Source: Mycobacterium sp. 1164985.4 (lineage in GTDB: Bacteria; Actinomycetota; Actinomycetes; Mycobacteriales; Mycobacteriaceae). Taken from it: a stretch of DNA of 40,357 bases. Below are positions 26,892-35,277 of the stretch, in pieces (within the stretch, counting starts at the first letter, position 1; the number at the start of each line of letters is the position of its first letter). The translations under genes were made by a program, and so were the position numbers. The stretch lies in the NCBI RefSeq assembly GCF_001668575.1, contig NZ_LZMD01000018.1, positions 1 to 40,357 on the forward strand, given 5' to 3'. The notes under the pieces were generated by a model. That model made no database searches and was not told the origin of the DNA. It saw only the letters and a list, made by a program, of their open reading frames with translations.

Positions 26892-27707
26892 TCAGCGCAG
26901 TTCGGTGACATTCGCGTCATCGCTCCTCGAGCGAACTGTCACAAGAGGCGCTTTTGGATCGGTGGTTTCCGGCACCGTCACCTTCGTGTCACCATGAGGC
27001 TTCTCGGATTGCGCGCGAACCCGGTAAGGTCCGGGGCCTGGTAAGCCCAAGGTGACGTTACCGTGGGCAGTTGCCTCAGTAACGCGCGGCACCTCACTGA
27101 AATCCACTGAGATACTGCCGAATTCGGTGTTTGCCTTGAACGATTCCGTGACGCCGATTCTGGTGCTGGCCTTGATATCACCCCGGCTGACGTTGACATC
27201 GATCATCCGAGCCGAGCCGCCGAGCGTAACGGCTCCGCCGTCGATATCGGCGACTAATTGATCGAGCTCGGCATCGGCGACTAGCGAGCCAGCACGATGG
27301 TTGACCGTCACGCTCAATCCTCGTGCGACCGCCGGCGGGAGAATGACTTTGAGTTCTCCGGCGCCATTGAAAGCCAAGAAACCCAAACCTTTGTCCCCGA
27401 GCGTCACCCGGCTGCGGTCACCCACATCAGTGATTGTCAGGCGTGTGTCGACCCGGGCGAGCATGCCCAGCTCGACGCGGGGTTCGGTGGCATTGTCGTC
27501 GGCGACGAGAAGGACGGTCACCGGCACGTCGCCGGTGTCGACGACCAAGGATCGCATGGCCGTCGGCAGCGTCTGCCTGTCATTGACGACGCGACTGTTG
27601 CCAATTCCGAAGGCGAGCACGCCGAGGCCGCCCACGATAGCGAGCGATACCAGGGCTGCGATGAACATGATGACGACGCGCACTGCGGTGCGGAGGCCGC
27701 TGGACAT
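26892..27707 (-). CDS. Membrane-anchored DUF4097-like beta-repeat protein
   Basis: 271-residue protein with one N-terminal membrane segment (about residues 10-35, [24 protein letters not shown]) and a long outside domain. That domain is made of short repeating beta-strands such as [55 protein letters not shown] and [11 protein letters not shown]. This is the beta-helix pattern of DUF4097 and adhesin-like proteins linked to envelope-stress systems. The start is ATG 27705-27707. It follows the two-component genes and DUF6197-like gene in the same direction, so it may be their output. Function is unproven. Confidence 0.7.
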   Translation of the reverse strand: MSSGLRTAVRVVIMFIAALVSLAIVGGLGVLAFGIGNSRVVNDRQTLPTAMRSLVVDTGDVPVTVLLVADDNATEPRVELGMLARVDTRLTITDVGDRSRVTLGDKGLGFLAFNGAGELKVILPPAVARGLSVTVNHRAGSLVADAELDQLVADIDGGAVTLGGSARMIDVNVSRGDIKASTRIGVTESFKANTEFGSISVDFSEVPRVTEATAHGNVTLGLPGPGPYRVRAQSEKPHGDTKVTVPETTDPKAPLVTVRSRSDDANVTELR

Positions 27708-27718
27708 TATGGGCGGCG

Positions 27719-27751
27719 GCCTCCGTCCTGGCGGAGGCGGAGCTTGCCTCC
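27719..27751 (-). promoter_or_regulatory. Three-arm alternative hairpin before the DUF4097-like gene
   Basis: On the minus strand the order is GGAGGC (27751-27746), GCCTCCG (27738-27732) and CGGAGGC (27725-27719). The middle arm can pair with either the first or the last. The last arm holds a GGAGG, 12 bases before the ATG at 27707, that could act as the ribosome-binding site. This arrangement could switch access to that site. Structure is by eye only. Confidence 0.4.
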
Positions 27752-27780
27752 GGACCTAAAGGAGCACAGTTTTGCGCGGC

Positions 27781-28281
27781 TCACGGCTGCTTCTGTTCCT
27801 GCGCATCAAGGTGTGCGGCAGCCCGCTTGAGCAACAGCACCGCATCGGCCCAGCTGGTATGGATATCGTCGTTAAAAGCATCCAGGCTTGGCCAGCCGGA
27901 GGCGGTGACGGTATTTGCCAGCCGAAGCAGCATGCCCTCCAGTCGATCGACCTGCGCTTGTACCGCGTAGGGGTGCACGGCGTGCCAATAGCCAGCCGCC
28001 GCGCGCAGCGCCCCGCCGAGGCAGAAGCTGCACGGTGTGGCGCCGGACTCGGTGCGCACCACATATCCGCCGGCGCCGACGTGCTCAGTGTGCACTCGTA
28101 CCCATTCGCCAAGGGCGTCGACGGCCGGGTGTACCTCACTGCCACCGGCGTCGCGACAATAGGTGCCTTGTGTCCACCCACCGTCGACCTCGATGAGTGT
28201 CAGCGCGCCCTCGAGGACCTCTCGGTCACTTATCATCCTCAAGCGCTCAGTGGATTGGAGGGAGGAGGCGATCGTCGTCAT
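27781..28281 (-). CDS. DUF6197-like protein
   Basis: 166-residue soluble protein with the pattern EGALTLIEVDGGWTQGTYCRDAGG, later TPCSFCLGGALRAAAGYWHAV, and a helical C-terminal half (QAQVDRLEGMLLRLAN). This resembles the actinobacterial DUF6197 family from memory, whose function is unknown. Cysteines occur in GTYCRD and SFCLGG. The ATG at 28279-28281 has GAAAGGATC about eight bases upstream. It is 22 bases behind the NarL-type regulator, so the same transcript is likely. Confidence 0.65.
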   Translation of the reverse strand: MTTIASSLQSTERLRMISDREVLEGALTLIEVDGGWTQGTYCRDAGGSEVHPAVDALGEWVRVHTEHVGAGGYVVRTESGATPCSFCLGGALRAAAGYWHAVHPYAVQAQVDRLEGMLLRLANTVTASGWPSLDAFNDDIHTSWADAVLLLKRAAAHLDAQEQKQP

Positions 28282-28303
28282 GATCGGTGATCCTTTCTTT
28301 CCG

Positions 28304-28948
28304 TTACGACTCGAGGTAGCGCAGTACGGCCAGGACACGGCGGTTTTCGGTGTCATCTGGGGCGAGCGCCAACTTCATGAAGATTGAGGCGATGTGTTTC
28401 TCGGCTGAACCGGTCGAGATATGCAGAGTCGCTGCGATCGCCGAGTTGGTTCTTCCTTCGGCCATCAGCTGCAGCACCTCTCTCTCGCGGGGAGTCAGCT
28501 GATCCAGGGCGCTGCGACGATGCGATCGCGCGAGGATCTGGGATACGACTTCGGGGTCGAGAAGGGTTCCGCCGCTGCCGACGACCTCGACTGCGTCCAG
28601 GAACGCCGGTACGTCGGCGACGCGGTCTTTGAGGAGGTAGCCGAAGCCGCGGGTGTCTGAGGTGATCAGATCGGAGGCGTAGCGCTCCTCGACGTAGTGC
28701 GACAACACAAGTACGGGTGATTCTGGATTTTGGCTTCGCAGCAGCGCGGCGGCGCGGATGCCCTCGTCCGTGAACGTCGGCGGCATTCTCACATCGACGA
28801 TCACGAGATCCGGCTTTGTCTCATTCACCAAAGTCAGCAGGTTCAAGGCATCGCTCACGCTCGCAACAACCTGATGGCCGGCGTCGGTGAGTATGCGTTC
28901 GATGCCCGCGCGCAGCAGCGTCGAATCCTCGGCGATCACGATGCGCAT
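28304..28948 (-). CDS. NarL/LiaR-type response regulator
   Basis: 214-residue two-domain regulator. The receiver domain has acidic Glu7-Asp8, phospho-acceptor Asp52 in VIVDVRMPPTFTDEGIRAA, and the Lys in GYLLKDRV. The LuxR-type helix-turn-helix (about residues 150-200) reads LTPREREVLQLMAEGRTNSAIAATLHISTGSAEKHIASIF. It starts at ATG 28946-28948, inside the last codons of the kinase gene (13-base overlap), and forms a cognate pair with it. Likely targets include its own operon through the palindrome at 30289-30315. Confidence 0.92.
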   Translation of the reverse strand: MRIVIAEDSTLLRAGIERILTDAGHQVVASVSDALNLLTLVNETKPDLVIVDVRMPPTFTDEGIRAAALLRSQNPESPVLVLSHYVEERYASDLITSDTRGFGYLLKDRVADVPAFLDAVEVVGSGGTLLDPEVVSQILARSHRRSALDQLTPREREVLQLMAEGRTNSAIAATLHISTGSAEKHIASIFMKLALAPDDTENRRVLAVLRYLES

Positions 28949-30273
28949 GGCAGCACCGCCGTGACGATCGTGGGCCCATTGACCGGGCTAGAGATCTCAA
29001 ACGTTCCGCGTGCGGCGCGAACACGCTCGGCCAACCCGCGCAAGCCGGTAGAGATCGCGCTGTCGGCGATGTGAGCGCCACCGCGGCCGTCGTCGAATAC
29101 CGAGATGTGAAGACTTTTTTCGTCCTCGTCGAGTTGAATCGTCACAACGGCCCGTGATGCCTGTGCATGTTTTGCGACGTTCGTGAGTGCCTCGGCGACG
29201 ACGAAGTACGCGACCGACTCCGTCTCCTGGGGGGTGCGCCGAGGTAGATCGATGTTCAGCGTGGTCGGGACCCCGGAGTTCTGGGCGCGCTGCACGACCG
29301 CTGACAGTGCGGCGTCAAGGCCGCGGTCGGAGAGGATCGTCGGTGCGATCCCACGCACCACGTTACGCAGTTCCACCAGAGCGGTTTTCGCCTCATCGTG
29401 GGCCTCGGCGATAAGTGCCTTGGCGGCGATCGGGTCGGTGTCGAACTTCGTTTGAGCCAGACCGATCGTCATCGCCAGCGACACAAGCCGCGGCTGCACA
29501 CTGTCATGCAGGTCCCGCTCGATGCGGTGCCGCTCGTTGTGCGCCAAGGACACCGCGCCCAACCTTGCGTCGGCGAGCTCGTCCACCTCGTTCTGCAGCA
29601 TCGCGGCCGCGGACGGTGGCAGCAGCCAAAGGTCGATTTTGGCGTCGATAACCGGCGCGAAGACCAGGATGGCGGCCGCTGCCACCAACGCGACAACGGC
29701 TAACGGCCACGCTAGACCCGACAGGAAGGACACGGCGGAGCCGTCACCACGGCTCATGGCCATGGCCGCGGCCGGCGCCAGAAACGCGAATGCCAGAAGG
29801 ACCAGCGCGACACCCGCGGCTGCAAGGTCATAAACCATCCGAAGAAGATGATGTGAGCAGCCCTTCCAGAACCGGCTGCTGCTGATGTCCAGCCACAGCT
29901 GGTGAAGCCAGCGTTGGAACCCGTTGTAATGCGAGCGTTTCCGGGGCGGCACTTCGATGCCCATGCCGAAAACGGCTTCGCTTCGCACGCGTTCGAGCCA
30001 CTGCGCGCCGCGCAACAAGTACACGAATAACACGGTGCCGAGCATGAATCCGACTACCGAAGGGATCGTTGCGATCGCGATGATCGCGATGACGATCGGT
30101 ACCCACAGCCACATGATTGCGATCGCCGCGCCAGCGATAAGTGATGCGCTGGGTACCAGGCCGATGTGGCGAAGCGCTGGCCGCGTGCTGATATCAGCCG
30201 TAAGCGGCTCGACCTCTCGATCCATGACTGTGACCACATCCTCAACGTACGGACCGGAGCGGCGTGAAAACAT
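28936..30273 (-). CDS. NarL-type sensor histidine kinase with sensor membrane domain
   Basis: 445-residue kinase of the HisKA_3 group. Four to five hydrophobic helices (about residues 42-88, 147-172 and 184-207) form a membrane sensor module with a cytoplasmic loop holding PPRKRSHYNGFQRWLHQLWLDI. The phospho-acceptor is His256 in HRIERDLHDSVQPRL. The ATPase domain has ALTNVAKHAQAS and FDDGRGGA followed by GLRGLAERVRAARG. The start is ATG 30271-30273; ATG 30223-30225 is an alternative that removes 16 residues. The signal is unknown. It is first in a four-gene leftward cluster. Confidence 0.88.
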   Translation of the reverse strand: MFSRRSGPYVEDVVTVMDREVEPLTADISTRPALRHIGLVPSASLIAGAAIAIMWLWVPIVIAIIAIATIPSVVGFMLGTVLFVYLLRGAQWLERVRSEAVFGMGIEVPPRKRSHYNGFQRWLHQLWLDISSSRFWKGCSHHLLRMVYDLAAAGVALVLLAFAFLAPAAAMAMSRGDGSAVSFLSGLAWPLAVVALVAAAAILVFAPVIDAKIDLWLLPPSAAAMLQNEVDELADARLGAVSLAHNERHRIERDLHDSVQPRLVSLAMTIGLAQTKFDTDPIAAKALIAEAHDEAKTALVELRNVVRGIAPTILSDRGLDAALSAVVQRAQNSGVPTTLNIDLPRRTPQETESVAYFVVAEALTNVAKHAQASRAVVTIQLDEDEKSLHISVFDDGRGGAHIADSAISTGLRGLAERVRAARGTFEISSPVNGPTIVTAVLPCAS

Positions 30274-30288
30274 GCCGATTACCGGACT

Positions 30289-30315
30289 GTTTAGGGGGGG
30301 TTATCCCCCCTAAAC
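30289..30315. promoter_or_regulatory. Perfect 11-bp-arm palindrome upstream of the kinase gene
   Basis: GTTTAGGGGGG (30289-30299), a 5-base loop GTTAT, then CCCCCCTAAAC (30305-30315). The arms are perfectly complementary and include a G6/C6 block. The element lies between the leftward kinase and the rightward hydrolase, so no gene ends into it and a terminator role is unlikely. It is best read as an operator or a structured leader 16 bases before the kinase ATG. Confidence 0.65.
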
Positions 30316-30501
30316 CCACCCACTCCCCGACCGCGTCACGGTGTTGTCAAGCGTACGGCCGAACGGCGCAACTAGCACCGCCTCAGTCTGCGAGATCGCA
30401 CGTCACGAGGGTGCGACGGTCGCCAGCCGGGTATTGCGTGTCGGGGAGGCCCTCGGCGGGCGGGCATCAACCGGTCGCCGCCGTCGTAGTACCGTCCCAC
30501 C

Positions 30502-31284
30502 GTGGTGGAATTGGCATACGAGGACCGTGGCGACGGCCAGCCGGTGCTGTTCATCGCGGGGCAGGGCGGGGTCGGACGCACCTGGGATGTCCATCAGGTG
30601 CCCGCGTTCCGGGCAGCCGGCTACCGGGTGATCACATTCGATAACCGGGGAGTCGGTGCCACGGCGAACGCCGAAGGTTTCACCACGGCGACAATGGTGT
30701 CGGATACCGTGGAGTTGATCGAGAAACTCGACCTCGCCCCCGTCCGTATCGTGGCCACTTCGATGGGTTCATACATCGCACAAGAGCTGATGCTGGCCAG
30801 ACCCGAGTTGGTGAGGCAGGCGGCGTTGATGGCCACGCGTGGACGCCACGACCGCGCCCGTGAATTCTTCCGCGAAGCTGAAGAGGATTTCGTCGATGCC
30901 GGGCTGCAACTTCCGCCCAGGTACGAAGCGAAACTGCGCCTGCTTGAGAACTTCTCACCGACAACTCTGAACAACGACGAAGCCGTTCAGGATTGGATCG
31001 ACACATTCACGATGTGGCCGACGAAGTCGACTCCCGGAATCCGCGCGCAGTACGGCGTCGCGCCGAGCAACAACCGCCTGCGCGTCTACAAGGTGATCAC
31101 CACACCGGTACTGGTGATCGGCTTCGCGGACGACCTTGTCATGCCGCCACACCTCAGCGCCGAGGTGGCGGACGCTTTCCCCAACGGACGGTATCGAGAG
31201 ATTGCCGACGCGGGGCACCTGGGCTTCCTTGAACGCCCTCAAGCGGTGAACTCGGCGATTCTCGACTTCTTCGCCGACACCTAG
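30502..31284 (+). CDS. Alpha/beta hydrolase, BpoC-like
   Basis: 260-residue alpha/beta hydrolase resembling M. tuberculosis BpoC (Rv0554), annotated as a peroxidase-like hydrolase. Nucleophile Ser88 is in VATSMGSYIAQE. The acid is in VIGFADDLVMPP and the histidine in DAGHLGFLERPQAV. The TFDNRGVGATANAEGFTT region and TMWPTKSTPG are nearly as in BpoC. It starts at GTG 30502 (or GTG 30505). The true reaction of the group is not established. It stands alone between the palindrome and the mmpS promoter region. Confidence 0.88.
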   Translation: MVELAYEDRGDGQPVLFIAGQGGVGRTWDVHQVPAFRAAGYRVITFDNRGVGATANAEGFTTATMVSDTVELIEKLDLAPVRIVATSMGSYIAQELMLARPELVRQAALMATRGRHDRAREFFREAEEDFVDAGLQLPPRYEAKLRLLENFSPTTLNNDEAVQDWIDTFTMWPTKSTPGIRAQYGVAPSNNRLRVYKVITTPVLVIGFADDLVMPPHLSAEVADAFPNGRYREIADAGHLGFLERPQAVNSAILDFFADT

Positions 31285-31877
31285 TCCTCTGAGGGGCAAG
31301 GCTTGCGGAGTATCTACACTGCTCAGAACCTGAACTGCCCACTACGGCGTCGTCGCGGTCAACCCAGGGGGCACCAGGGTTCGTAATGGAGGGGCTCGTG
31401 GACAACCGCAGCACGCGCTCGACGGTCCCGAAGCGAAAACTCAACCCCTGCAACGAATCACGGTTCGGTTGCTCAGGGTGGCTGGATACTGTTGCCTGAT
31501 TTTCGCCGAACGTTGATGGTTCGACTCTTCCTGGCCGAGTGGGGGACGCCATGTTGCCCGCGGGTCAAGATCGACTGTCGTCACGTGGGGCTTCGGCCCA
31601 GCGTAAGTTCAGTTTTGTTTCTTTACGCAGCTGGTATGCATTACGATCCCGTATCGCGTCGGGAACCATGTCTTACGGAGGCCGACGGCATGCTTTACTC
31701 GTCCAATCGGGTTTTGCTCCCCGAGGTGCTGCACCTTTGCGGTGGGCGCCGGTTGGCTGGTCTTGGATGCTCGCTGCATCCCAGGCTCAGCCCTCTGGTG
31801 CATCACGGCGATGTGTAGTTTCATGTTCGAGCGCCGGGCATGGAGACGGATGGAGGGGATCTGCGATTATTAGGGTC
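31285..31877. other. Non-coding region upstream of the mmpS-mmpL operon
   Basis: About 590 bases without a supported gene. Short open frames here lack ribosome-binding sites and recognisable products. The part around 31600-31650 is distinctly AT-richer (TTCAGTTTTGTTTCTTTACG, then TATGCATTACGAT) and is the likely promoter zone. A GGAGGGG at about 31852-31858 serves the mmpS start. No clear inverted repeat was found. Confidence 0.5.
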
Positions 31878-32297
31878 TTGAAGCGGGTCTGGATTCCGCT
31901 GCTCATCGTCGTGGTGATCGTGGCCGGCGGGTTCACTGTGTCACGTCTGCGTACCGTTTTCGGCTCCGATAACCGCCCCGCTTATGCCGATACGGAGCAG
32001 GAAGAGCAAGAGGCCTACGACCCGAAGGAACTGGTATACGAGGTGTTCGGTCCCGCCGGAACGGTGGCGAACATCAGCTTTTTCAACGCCGACGCCGACC
32101 CCCAGTATGTCGAGGGGGTCAGTCTGCCCTGGTCATCGAGCTATAAGCTCACCGGAGCGGCAATTGTCGGCAATCTCATCGCGCAAGGCACGAGCCAAAG
32201 CATCGGCTGCCGCATCATTGTGGACGGTGAAGTCAAAGCCGAAAGAACAAGCCAAGGCGTCAACGCGATGACCTACTGCATGGTGAAAGCCGCATGA
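31878..32297 (+). CDS. mmpS4: MmpS4-like accessory protein
   Basis: Small membrane protein that works with MmpL transporters in exporting lipids, such as glycopeptidolipids or siderophores. It has one N-terminal membrane helix ([18 protein letters not shown]) and an outside beta domain. That domain includes [61 protein letters not shown] and [12 protein letters not shown], closest to MmpS4 from memory. From TTG 31878 it has 139 residues. An ATT at 31866 lies 7 bases after GGAGGGG and aligns with the Met of MmpS5, so the true start is uncertain. The stop overlaps the mmpL start (ATGA). Confidence 0.87.
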   Translation: MKRVWIPLLIVVVIVAGGFTVSRLRTVFGSDNRPAYADTEQEEQEAYDPKELVYEVFGPAGTVANISFFNADADPQYVEGVSLPWSSSYKLTGAAIVGNLIAQGTSQSIGCRIIVDGEVKAERTSQGVNAMTYCMVKAA

Positions 32298-35170
32298 GCA
32301 CCCAGATGCAGCGAAGGCCGTCCTTCGTGGCGCGGATGATCCACCGATTGTCGGTCCCCATCATCCTCGGATGGATCGCGCTGGCAGTCATCCTGAGTGT
32401 CGCTGTCCCCTCACTCGAGCAGGTCGAAAGAGAACACGCGATAACGCTGACTCCCGACGATGCGCCGTCGTTCAAAGCGATGCAGCGCATGGGCGAGGTC
32501 TTCGGCGAAGCCGATTCCGACAGTGTGGCGATGATCGTCCTGGAGGGTGAGCAGCCCCTCGGCGATGCGGCGCATGCGTACTACGACGACATCATCCGTC
32601 AGCTGGAAGCCGACACCGCGCACGTCAAATACGTACGAGACTTCTGGGGCGATCCGCTCACGGCGCAGGCCGCACAAAGCGATGACGGCAAAGCCGCGTA
32701 TGTGCAAGTGAATCTCAACGGTCAAGCGGGGCAGAGCTCGTCGAACGACGCCGTGGAAGCGGTCCGGGAGATGGTCGATCGCACACCGGCGCCCCCGGGC
32801 GTCACGGCTTATGTCACAGGTCCGGCCGCCTTCGTTGCAGACTTGGGCGAAAGTGGCAACCGGACGGTCATGTTGGTCACTGTGGTGAGCGTCTCGGTGA
32901 TTTTCCTGATGCTGCTCCTCGTGTACCGATCGATCGTCACCGTAATCGTCTCGCTGCTGATGGTCGGACTGCAATTACAGGTTGCCCGGGGGTTCGTTGC
33001 CTTCCTTGGCGATCAAGAGCTTCTCAGCCTCACCACCTTCGTCGTCAATTTGCTGGTATCGCTCGTCATTGCGGCCGGAACCGACTACGGAATCTTCTTC
33101 TTCGGGCGGTATCAGGAGGCGCGGCTGGAGGGCGAAGATCGGCTGACGGCCTTCTACATCACCTACCGCGGCGTCGCCAAGGTGGTCCTGGCTTCTGGCT
33201 TGACCATTGCCGGGGCGGTGTTCTGTCTGAGCTTCACCCGGCTGCCATACTTCCGACCCCTAGGCGTTCCAGGTGCTGTCGGTGTCCTTGTTGCGGTCGC
33301 TGTGGCACTCACGCTTATCCCTGCCGTCATCGCCCTGGGCAGCCGATTTGGGCTGTTCGAGCCGAAGCGGAAGGTTGTCGGCCGTCGATGGCGGCGGGTG
33401 GGCACTGCCGTCGTACGGTGGCCGGGACCAATTCTCGTCGCGACATTCGCGCTCGCACTTGTAGGGCTCTTGGCGCTGCCGGGATATCGACCCAGCTATA
33501 ACGATATTGACAGCATTCCCAAGGATATTCCCGCCAATCAGGGTTTCGATGCCGCGAAGCGTCACTTTCCTGGGTCACTCATGATGACGCCGGACATTCT
33601 GCTTGTTGAGGCAGATCATGATATGCGCAATTCGGCCGACTTCCTTGTGCTGAACAAACTTGCCAAGGGCATACTCGCCGTTCCCGGAGTTTCCCGGGTG
33701 CAGGCCCCAACGAGACCCGCGGGAGAGCCGCTCGAACATACGACGATCCCTTCCATAATGAGCATGAGCCAAGCGAGTCAGGTTCAGAACCTGCCTTTCC
33801 AGGAAAATCGCATGGACGACATGCTGGTGCAGGCCGAGGAAATGGGTCGAACGATAAGCCTGATGCAGCGCATGTACGGCTTGATGCAGGAGCTTTACAA
33901 CACCACTCATCGCATGGTCGGCACTACGCACGAACTCGAAGACATCACGAATGAACTGCGCGATCACATTTCGGACTTCGACGACTGGTTCCGGCCGATC
34001 CGCAATTACTTTTACTGGGAGCCGCACTGCTTCAACATCCCTATTTGTTGGTCGCTCCGATCGATATTTGACGTGATCGACGGCATTGACAAGATAACTC
34101 TTCAGATGCGCGACCTGGTCACGAATCTCGATCAGTTGGATGCGCTCATGCCGCAGCTCATTGCGCAGTTCCCGCCGATGATCGCGACCATGGAAAGCAC
34201 ACGGACCATGATGCTGACGATGCACAGCACCATGTCCGGAATGCTCGGGCAGATGGGCGAGGGAACCGAGAATTCCACGGCCATGGGCAAGGCTTTCGAC
34301 GCCGCGAAAAATGACGACTCCTTCTACATACCCCCGGACGTCTTCAAGAATGAGGATTTCAAGAGGGTCATGGACATCTTCCTGTCAGATGACGGGAAGG
34401 CGGCGCGCTTGCTCATATCGCACCGTGGGGATCCCGCCTCGCCCGAGGGCATCGCACGGGTCGAGCCGATTAGGAGCGCCGCGGAGGAGGCGCTGAAGGG
34501 AACTCCGCTGGAGAATGCCCGGCTTTCCCTCGGCGGCACCGCGGCGATGTCGAAAGATCTGGTCGAGGGCTCGACATATGACCTCTTGATAGCGGGCGTC
34601 TCTGCGCTGTGCCTCGTCCTCATAATCATGTTGATCATGACGCGAAGCCTCGTGGCTGCGTTAGTGATCGTGGGTACCGTCGCGCTCTCTTTGGGCACAG
34701 CCTTCGGGTTGTCGGTACTGATATGGCAGCACATACTTGGTATTCAAATACACTGGGTCGTCCTCGCGATGTCGGTCATCGTCCTATTGGCCGTGGGTTC
34801 GGATTACAACCTTCTGCTGGTCGCCCGCATTAAAGAGGAAATCGGCGCTGGTTTGAATACCGGCATCATCCGGGCCATGGCCGGTACCGGCGCGGTGGTG
34901 ACGGCCGCGGGGCTGGTGTTCGCGGCGACCATGTTCGCGCTGTTGGTGAGCGACTTGCGCACGATGGGCCAAGTCGGTTCCACCATCGGGTTGGGTCTGT
35001 TGTTCGACACGTTGGTTGTTCGCGCATTCATGACGCCGTCGATCGCCGCGTTACTCGGGCGCTGGTTCTGGTGGCCGCAGCGCGTGCACCCCCGACCCGA
35101 AAGTGTGGCTCGGCGGTTCGGAAACCGCCCGCTGGTGAGTTCGCTGCTGCAGCGTCAGGAACGCGGGTAA
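32294..35170 (+). CDS. mmpL4a: MmpL transporter, first copy (MmpL4a-like)
   Basis: 958-residue RND-family transporter for lipids across the inner membrane, 12 helices. The proton-relay Asp-Tyr pairs are Asp264-Tyr265 ([11 protein letters not shown]) and Asp837-Tyr838 (GSDYNLLLV). Two outside porter domains lie after helix 1 (about 45-190) and after helix 7 (about 410-740). The second holds a long helical, Met-rich coiled-coil insert (about 490-690) as in MmpL4 and MmpL5, including [18 protein letters not shown]. It starts at ATG 32294 with an ATGA overlap with mmpS. It closely resembles the second MmpL in the window, so the two are duplicates. Confidence 0.92.
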   Translation: MSTQMQRRPSFVARMIHRLSVPIILGWIALAVILSVAVPSLEQVEREHAITLTPDDAPSFKAMQRMGEVFGEADSDSVAMIVLEGEQPLGDAAHAYYDDIIRQLEADTAHVKYVRDFWGDPLTAQAAQSDDGKAAYVQVNLNGQAGQSSSNDAVEAVREMVDRTPAPPGVTAYVTGPAAFVADLGESGNRTVMLVTVVSVSVIFLMLLLVYRSIVTVIVSLLMVGLQLQVARGFVAFLGDQELLSLTTFVVNLLVSLVIAAGTDYGIFFFGRYQEARLEGEDRLTAFYITYRGVAKVVLASGLTIAGAVFCLSFTRLPYFRPLGVPGAVGVLVAVAVALTLIPAVIALGSRFGLFEPKRKVVGRRWRRVGTAVVRWPGPILVATFALALVGLLALPGYRPSYNDIDSIPKDIPANQGFDAAKRHFPGSLMMTPDILLVEADHDMRNSADFLVLNKLAKGILAVPGVSRVQAPTRPAGEPLEHTTIPSIMSMSQASQVQNLPFQENRMDDMLVQAEEMGRTISLMQRMYGLMQELYNTTHRMVGTTHELEDITNELRDHISDFDDWFRPIRNYFYWEPHCFNIPICWSLRSIFDVIDGIDKITLQMRDLVTNLDQLDALMPQLIAQFPPMIATMESTRTMMLTMHSTMSGMLGQMGEGTENSTAMGKAFDAAKNDDSFYIPPDVFKNEDFKRVMDIFLSDDGKAARLLISHRGDPASPEGIARVEPIRSAAEEALKGTPLENARLSLGGTAAMSKDLVEGSTYDLLIAGVSALCLVLIIMLIMTRSLVAALVIVGTVALSLGTAFGLSVLIWQHILGIQIHWVVLAMSVIVLLAVGSDYNLLLVARIKEEIGAGLNTGIIRAMAGTGAVVTAAGLVFAATMFALLVSDLRTMGQVGSTIGLGLLFDTLVVRAFMTPSIAALLGRWFWWPQRVHPRPESVARRFGNRPLVSSLLQRQERG

Positions 35171-35172
35171 TA

Positions 35173-35277
35173 GTGATCACATCGGCTGGCCGCATTCACG
35201 TCGATGGTGGGGTTACAGCGGAGAGCTTCATGTCCGCTGTTGAGGACCTGGCGCCCTGCCTGATGAAGGCCGCATGA
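35173..35277 (+). pseudogene. Remnant of a second mmpS (C-terminal piece) between the two mmpL genes
   Basis: From GTG 35173 a 34-codon frame ends SAGRIHVDGGVTAESFM...CLMKAA. It lines up with the C-terminus of the upstream MmpS ([14 protein letters not shown]...CMVKAA) without gaps, sharing RI, VDG, V, AE, V, C and KAA. The N-terminal helix and most of the domain are missing. Its stop overlaps the second mmpL start as ATGA, exactly as the intact mmpS does with the first mmpL. It is read as a decayed mmpS, possibly kept as a short coupled leader frame. Confidence 0.75.

Noticed and set aside
31492..31818. 108-codon frame upstream of mmpS
   Set aside because: No ribosome-binding site, odd composition and no recognisable family; judged non-coding.
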